From the NCBI GenBank assembly GCA_002400085.1, contig DHEX01000088.1:488-11600 (forward strand): 11,113 bases of DNA, read 5' to 3'. Under the pieces are notes generated by a model, which did not search any database, was not told where the DNA came from, and was given only the letters and a program-made list of their open reading frames with translations. The stretch is from Clostridiaceae bacterium UBA4839. GTDB lineage: Bacteria; Bacillota; Clostridia; Clostridiales; Caloramatoraceae. The position numbers were made by a program, and so were the translations under genes. Below are positions 7,682-11,113 of the stretch, piece after piece. Every line of letters begins with the position of its first letter. The first letter of the stretch is position 1.

Positions 7682-8605
7682 ATGAGTGATAATTTTAATG
7701 ATTATAAAGATAGCTTTGTTGATATTGAGAAGGCATATCTTCCAGACAAAGATACAAGAAAGCTTGTTTTAGATGATATTGATAACTTTAATTTAAAATT
7801 AAACAAAGCAGCAAGATATGATGAAGGGACAAAACATGAAAAAGGAAAGTTTAAATTTTTCAATAAAGGTTTTCAAAATGATGATAATTATTTAATTAAA
7901 GCAAATTTTGGCGATTTAAATTTTGAAGATATATGTAAAAGGCAAATAAGTAATATTGAAAAAATGGGAATTGAAAATACAAGCTTTATTTTATCACCTG
8001 ATTGGAGGATGGTTGTGGGCCTTGGTGGAGTATCAGTATATGAAACTTCAATAACACTTCATTATATTTATGGTTTTCCATATATACCAGGACAGGCTTT
8101 AAAAGGAGTATGTAGGAATTATGCAATCAATTATTTTTATGATTGTAATGAAGATGATGCATTAAATGATGATAAGTTTAGAAAAATATTTGGATGTAAA
8201 GAGAAAAATAATATTAAGGGTATGGAAGGTTCTATAATGTTTTTTGATGCTATGCCAATAACACCACCTAAAATTGAGCCAGATATAATAAATACACATT
8301 ATACAGAATATTATTTACCTGATAAAGGAAATATCAAGCCTCCTGCAGATTATTATAAGCCTATTCCTATTCCATTTTTAACAGTAAAGGATACAAAATT
8401 TCAATTTGTTCTTGGACTAAAGATGGGGGAAGATATAAGCCTTATAGATACTGCAAAAAAATGGATGATAGGAGCGCTGACTCAATCTGGTATAGGTGCA
8501 AAGACAGCACATGGCTATGGATATATGCAGGAAGAAAAGTTAGGAAATACTAATAAAACAGAAAAAAGTAAAAATACGGTTTTGAATATGATGATATCAA
8601 AGTAG
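7682..8605 (+). CDS. cmr6: Cmr6, RAMP subunit, with a probably frameshifted C-terminal tail
   Basis: Cmr6 is a Cas7-like RAMP that sits next to Cmr1 at the head end of the complex. Typical elements are SVYETSITLHYIYGFPYIPG followed by QALKGVCRNYA (about residues 112-150) and the glycine-rich loop GIGAKTAHGYGYM at 270-282. AAAGGAG at 7665-7671 precedes the ATG. The ORF ends as 307 residues with the odd tail NTVLNMMISK. Directly after codon 297 another frame stays open from 8575 to a TAA at 8653-8655 and encodes a well-composed peptide starting YGFEYDDIKVATNASIEAL. One extra A in the A5 run at 8570-8574 would join the frames and give about 324 residues. This looks like a one-base deletion or a sequencing error. 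All recognised RAMP motifs lie upstream, so the core fold should survive. Confidence 0.93.
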   Translation: MSDNFNDYKDSFVDIEKAYLPDKDTRKLVLDDIDNFNLKLNKAARYDEGTKHEKGKFKFFNKGFQNDDNYLIKANFGDLNFEDICKRQISNIEKMGIENTSFILSPDWRMVVGLGGVSVYETSITLHYIYGFPYIPGQALKGVCRNYAINYFYDCNEDDALNDDKFRKIFGCKEKNNIKGMEGSIMFFDAMPITPPKIEPDIINTHYTEYYLPDKGNIKPPADYYKPIPIPFLTVKDTKFQFVLGLKMGEDISLIDTAKKWMIGALTQSGIGAKTAHGYGYMQEEKLGNTNKTEKSKNTVLNMMISK

Positions 8606-8612
8606 CTACAAA

Positions 8613-8628
8613 TGCTTCAATTGAAGCA
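8613..8628. repeat. 16-bp perfect palindrome after cmr6
   Basis: TGCTTCAATTGAAGCA reads the same on both strands. It lies just after the present cmr6 stop, inside the open frame that may be the lost Cmr6 tail, where it would encode part of NASIEAL. It may be simple coincidence within former coding sequence rather than an operator. Confidence 0.6.
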
Positions 8629-8665
8629 CTTGCTAAGAAATTTAATCATTATTAAGATTCAATTT

Positions 8666-8703
8666 TTTCAAACCTCCAATTAAGAGTAGTTGGGGGTTTG
8701 AAA
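8666..8703 (+). terminator. Strong hairpin between cmr6 and the csx pseudogene
   Basis: A 14-bp stem pairs 8666-8679 (TTTCAAACCTCCAA) with 8690-8703 (TTGGGGGTTTGAAA), with one G-U pair and a 10-nt loop. It begins ten bases after the TAA of the alternative cmr6 frame. No T-run follows it on the + strand, and a T6 run precedes it, so it is not a textbook intrinsic terminator. It may partly end or stabilise the cmr transcript and lower expression of the gene behind it. Confidence 0.4.
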
Positions 8704-8723
8704 TTATATATAGGGGTGATTGT

Positions 8724-9686
8724 ATGGCAAGAAAATTTGTAAGCTTTTTAGGTGCAGGCTCATTTTCAAACGGTAAAGGATACTTTGATAGCAAATATAG
8801 AGTAAAAGGCAAGATTATACAAACAAATTTTGTTTAAGAGGCACTTATTAAAGGATTATGTGGCGACTGGACAAAAGATGATTGTGCAGTAATTTTTTTG
8901 ACAAAACTTGCAAGAGGAACAAACTGGGAAAGTCCTAATGATAAAAACAGAAGGTTAAAAGATAAACTAAATAAATTGAATATAAACATTCTAGAAGTGG
9001 ATATTTGTGATGGAAGAAATGATAATGAGATTTATGAAATATTTACTAAAATTTATGATTCTCTTGATGAAAATGATGAAATTATATTTGATATTACTCA
9101 CGGGTTCAGATCAATACCGATGCTTGCTCTTACAGTTTTAAACTATGCAAAAGTTTTGAAGAATATAAAGATAAAAGGAATATATTATGGAGCTTTTGAT
9201 GCTAAAGATGAAGAGGGGATAACTCCTGTTTTTAATTTGTCTGTTTATGATGAAATTCTTGAATGGTCTCAAGCAGTAAATTCATTTTTGAAATATGGAA
9301 ATAGCCAGCATATTAAAGAAATTGTTGATTTAATGAATCGAAAACATATAAATGATGGCGATAAAAGCTATATTCCTGTAAGAGATTTTGTAAGCAGTCT
9401 GAATGATTTCACAAATTCCATATATACATGCAGGGGGAAAGTAACTGATGAATTTATAAATAAAAGCGGCTCGAATAGGAAGCCCATTTCTGTGGCTTAT
9501 AGTAATATGAAAGAAAGGCTTGATGATATAGTTGAAAATGATGACAAGTCAATTAAGCCCTTGGTTCCACTACTTGAAAAAATCAAAGATAGGACTTGTG
9601 AATTTAGTAATTCTGACAATTTGAAAACTGGGCTTGCGGTTGTTAAATGGAGCATCGATAATAATTTAACTCAAGATGAACCTTAA
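8724..9686 (+). pseudogene. Broken CARF gene of the Csx1/TM1812 family
   Basis: The intact form would be a cyclic-oligoadenylate-sensing CARF protein, normally with a C-terminal HEPN RNase domain. It starts at ATG 8724 behind GGGG (8713-8716) with MARKFVSFLGAGSF, the usual CARF start. Codon 38 is TAA (8835-8837) where the family motif FVQEALI expects CAA, a single C-to-T nonsense change. The frame then stays open and is clearly family-like: GLCGDWTKDDCAVIFLTKLA, and the DxTHG motif as DITHGFRSIPM at 123-133. It ends at residue 320 as DEP-stop, all encoded by the first bases of a CRISPR repeat (9675-9704), directly after KWSIDNNLTQ. No R-x4-6-H HEPN motif is present, so the RNase domain is missing. 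A restart at TTG 8898 or later is possible but would lack the first CARF motif. The gene lies 118 bases after cmr6. Confidence 0.88.
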
Positions 9687-9911
9687 CAAGGGTTGTATAA
9701 AAATTTTAATTTTGGGAACACTATATAAAAAAATAGTAGATGGACCTTAACAAGGGTTGTATTGAAATTAGATTAAGTATATTCATGGAGTTAAATATAT
9801 TTAGAACAAACCTTAACAAAAGTTGTATAAGATTTAAATTTAGTAGGAATACTATATTAGGAATGAACAAATAGTCTATATTTAAAAACTTAACCAATTT
9901 ATTCATATATA
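9675..9911 (+). CRISPR. Decayed mini-array fused to the csx pseudogene
   Basis: The same 30-bp repeat as in the left array occurs here in the same orientation. Copy 1 is at 9675-9704 (two changes: the TG of the ATTGAAAT handle is AA), copy 2 at 9739-9768 (one change, position 5 A to G), and copy 3 at 9805-9834 (about 21 of 30 matches). A possible fourth remnant, sharing little beyond CTTAAC, is at 9882-9911. Spacer-sized gaps are 9705-9738 (34 bp) and 9769-9804 (36 bp). No leader precedes it; its first repeat begins in frame within the csx reading frame and supplies that frame's stop. Decay grows to the right, as expected for a leader-distal end. The first two repeats could still form the Cas6 hairpin. 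Confidence 0.88.
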
Positions 9912-10027
9912 AAGTATATTCAATTTTAAATATATTTAAATAAGTTTTAGTTAAGCAGTATTAGTACGATATTGTGTAATCAGAAAATTGAATACAATGA
10001 AATATTAACAGAAAGGATGTGCTGATA
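9835..10027. other. AT-rich stretch between mini-array and IS orfA
   Basis: No gene is seen. It repeats pieces of the preceding mini-array: GGAATACTATATTA (9847-9860) resembles GGAACACTATATAA in 9714-9728, and AGTATATTCA (9913-9922) with AAATATATTTA (9928-9938) also occurs at 9776-9803. A 16-bp perfect palindrome TTTAAATATATTTAAA lies at 9925-9940. The ribosome binding site of the IS orfA (GAAAGGA, 10011-10017) closes the region. Some of this stretch is probably the left part of the insertion sequence. Confidence 0.5.
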
Positions 10028-10322
10028 ATGGCAAGGGAATATACTGATGAATTTAGAAACATTTTAGTAGAACTATATAATTTAGGAAAACCTCTATCAT
10101 ATTTAAGCCAAGAATATGGAATATCAAAATCAACAATAATTTCATGGATAGATAGATCAAAATTATCAGTTGCTAACGAATATAAAGCTATAACTAAAGC
10201 AGAATATCAGCAAACATTAGAAAAGATGGCAAGGCTTGAAGAGGAAAATGAAATATTAAAAAGAGCAACTGCCATAGTTGCAAGGAACTAATTAGCATAT
10301 TTAATTTTATAACTGCTAACTA
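9948..10322 (+). mobile_element. IS3-family remnant, tentative limits
   Basis: An IS3-type orfA stands alone with no orfB behind it. The ends are uncertain. One imperfect inverted pair flanks the gene: TAGTTAAGCAGTAT at 9948-9961 and ATAACTGCTAACTA at 10309-10322, whose complement is TAGTTAGCAGTTAT. These could be relics of terminal inverted repeats. No target-site duplication could be made out. The missing orfB with its DDE catalytic residues means the element cannot move on its own. Confidence 0.4.
10028..10291 (+). CDS. IS3-family transposase OrfA (orphan)
   Basis: This is the DNA-binding OrfA of an IS3-type insertion sequence. The 87 residues hold a helix-turn-helix near the N-terminus (YTDEFRNILVELYNLGKPLS, then YGISKSTIISWI) and a leucine-zipper-like helix at the C-terminus (LEKMARLEEENEILKRATAI), which in IS3 elements mediates dimerisation. 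The length is that of a complete OrfA. In active elements OrfA and an overlapping OrfB are joined by a -1 frameshift; here the sequence after the stop shows no OrfB motifs, so no functional transposase can be made. ATG 10028 is preferred over GTG 10019 because GAAAGGA (10011-10017) is correctly spaced from the ATG and would touch the GTG. It separates the cmr operon and mini-array from cas6. Confidence 0.88.
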   Translation: MAREYTDEFRNILVELYNLGKPLSYLSQEYGISKSTIISWIDRSKLSVANEYKAITKAEYQQTLEKMARLEEENEILKRATAIVARN

Positions 10323-10371
10323 TGTTAAAAATTTCGATTATGATGTTCATATATAAAAATTATGAATATAA

Positions 10372-10456
10372 AAATAAATCCTTTATAGCAGTATGATTTA
10401 AAAAAGAATGTCGTTTTTAAGGGGATGGTAATTGAGAAAAAATGAAGGATTTATTT
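10372..10456. repeat. Nested inverted repeats upstream of cas6
   Basis: A perfect 12-bp inverted repeat, AAATAAATCCTT at 10372-10383 and AAGGATTTATTT at 10445-10456, encloses a shorter one, TTAAAAA at 10398-10404 and TTTTTAA at 10414-10420. As RNA this could fold into an extended arm in the cas6 upstream region; as DNA it could be a small inverted-repeat element or an IS end. The rest of 10292-10511 holds no gene and no strong promoter. The cas6 ribosome binding site (GAGGG) is at 10501-10505. Confidence 0.5.
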
Positions 10457-10511
10457 AAGAATAGTAGAAATATAAATTAGTTATTAAATTATAGGAAATT
10501 GAGGGTTTGAT

Positions 10512-11113
10512 ATGGAATACTATGAAATTATTGCAACATGCCATTTGAAAAAGAGCTTTAAGTTTTCAAAAGCAGGTGAAAAAATTGGAAAGTATATTAG
10601 CAAGACAATGCTTCAAGATATAGAATTGTCAGAGCTTCATGAGGAGAACAGATTTAAATATTATTGCTTTGATAATTTTTATCCGCTTGAGCAAGATAAA
10701 ATTTACAAGGAGGATAGAATATATATTTTTAAACTCCGCTGCCTAAATAAAGAATTCGCAGAAAAAATGAAAAACTATTTGCCAAAAACTGAAAGCTTTG
10801 ATTTTAAAGTGTTATCTGTGGAATTAAAAAGAATATATAGGAGAAATATTATAGAGCTTTATACACTAACTCCTGTAGTTATAACTTTAGATGATAACAA
10901 GCAGTGGGTTTTAGGTGATGATTTTAGTTTGATTGAAGACAAGATTCAGGGCAATCTCGAAAAAAAATATAATGAATACTTTAATGAAAAGATAGTTCCA
11001 ATTCAAAACTTTATTCAAAGGATAGAAGTGTTAAATAAAAAAGCATATTCATTGAATTATAAGAATACAAAAATTCTTGGTAATAAATTTAGACTTTTTA
11101 TTAATGAAGATGA
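10512..11113 (+). CDS. cas6: Cas6 crRNA-processing endoribonuclease (5' part)
   Basis: Cas6 cuts the CRISPR transcript at the base of each repeat hairpin, without metal ions, to give crRNAs with an 8-nt 5' handle. The first 200 residues are present; the reading frame is open and runs off the window, so the C-terminal ferredoxin-like domain with the glycine-rich loop is not seen. The N-terminus MEYYEIIATCHLKKSFKFSK, then GEKIGKYISKTML, is typical of clostridial Cas6. LHEENRFKYYCFDNFYP follows, in which H43 is the likely catalytic histidine by comparison with Pyrococcus Cas6 H46. RIYIFKLRCL and ELYTLTPVVITL also fit the family. ATG 10512 has GAGGG at 10501-10505. It is not part of the compact cmr operon, since the mini-array and the IS remnant lie between, but it should serve both arrays. 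Confidence 0.93.
   Translation, partial: MEYYEIIATCHLKKSFKFSKAGEKIGKYISKTMLQDIELSELHEENRFKYYCFDNFYPLEQDKIYKEDRIYIFKLRCLNKEFAEKMKNYLPKTESFDFKVLSVELKRIYRRNIIELYTLTPVVITLDDNKQWVLGDDFSLIEDKIQGNLEKKYNEYFNEKIVPIQNFIQRIEVLNKKAYSLNYKNTKILGNKFRLFINED

Noticed and set aside
8898..9686. Reading the csx 3' part as an independent 262-residue gene from TTG 8898
   Set aside because: The in-frame upstream part from ATG 8724 clearly belongs to the same protein, TTG 8898 has no ribosome binding site, and the CARF N-terminus would be lost. A nonsense-mutated gene explains it better.
9721..9906. Minus-strand 61-codon frame across the mini-array
   Set aside because: It crosses repeats and spacers, has a low-complexity Ile/Leu/Asn-rich translation and no ribosome binding site.
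10432..10458. Eight-codon ORF (TTG start) behind AAGGGGATGG
   Set aside because: It is too short to support as a gene, and no family resemblance can be judged.

Overview
The window is AT-rich with clostridial-style coding: Lys/Asn/Ile-rich proteins, strong AGGAGG ribosome binding sites and ATGA stop-start overlaps. Together with the Cas6 sequence and a 30-bp repeat ending in ATTGAAAT, this points to a member of the Clostridia (Bacillota). The genus cannot be named from sequence alone. Nearly everything here belongs to one type III-B (Cmr) CRISPR-Cas locus on the + strand.

Layout: (1) 1-346 is the leader-distal end of a CRISPR array: five complete spacers and a degenerate last repeat. (2) 347-798 is a spacer region without a convincing gene. 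(3) 799-8605 is a tightly packed operon cmr1-cmr2(cas10)-cmr3-CARF nuclease-cmr4-cmr5-cmr6. The accessory gene is a CARF-wHTH-PD-(D/E)xK nuclease inserted between cmr3 and cmr4 and translationally coupled to cmr3. (4) 8666-8703 is a strong hairpin. (5) 8724-9686 is a broken second CARF gene (Csx1/TM1812-like). It has a nonsense codon at position 38, and its last three codons and stop lie inside a CRISPR repeat. (6) 9675-9911 is a decayed mini-array in the same orientation as the first. (7) 10028-10291 is a lone IS3-type orfA. (8) 10512-11113 is the 5' part of cas6, cut by the window edge.

How the parts work together: Cas6 processes array transcripts at the repeat hairpin, leaving an 8-nt ATTGAAAT handle. 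Cmr1-6 form the crRNA-guided complex, with Cmr4 as backbone RNase and Cmr5 as small subunit. Cas10/Cmr2 keeps a palm domain with a GGED motif and a four-cysteine zinc site but has no N-terminal HD nuclease domain. DNA cleavage by Cas10 itself is therefore not expected, and defence should rely on cyclic oligoadenylate signalling. The only intact effector visible for that signal is the embedded CARF nuclease, because the second CARF protein is broken and has lost its expected C-terminal HEPN RNase domain.

The most notable observations are the CRISPR repeat that supplies the 3' end of the csx pseudogene, the nuclease embedded in the operon core, a probable one-base frameshift in the cmr6 tail, spacer 2 being a near-perfect inverted repeat, and signs that the mini-array is an old tandem duplication.
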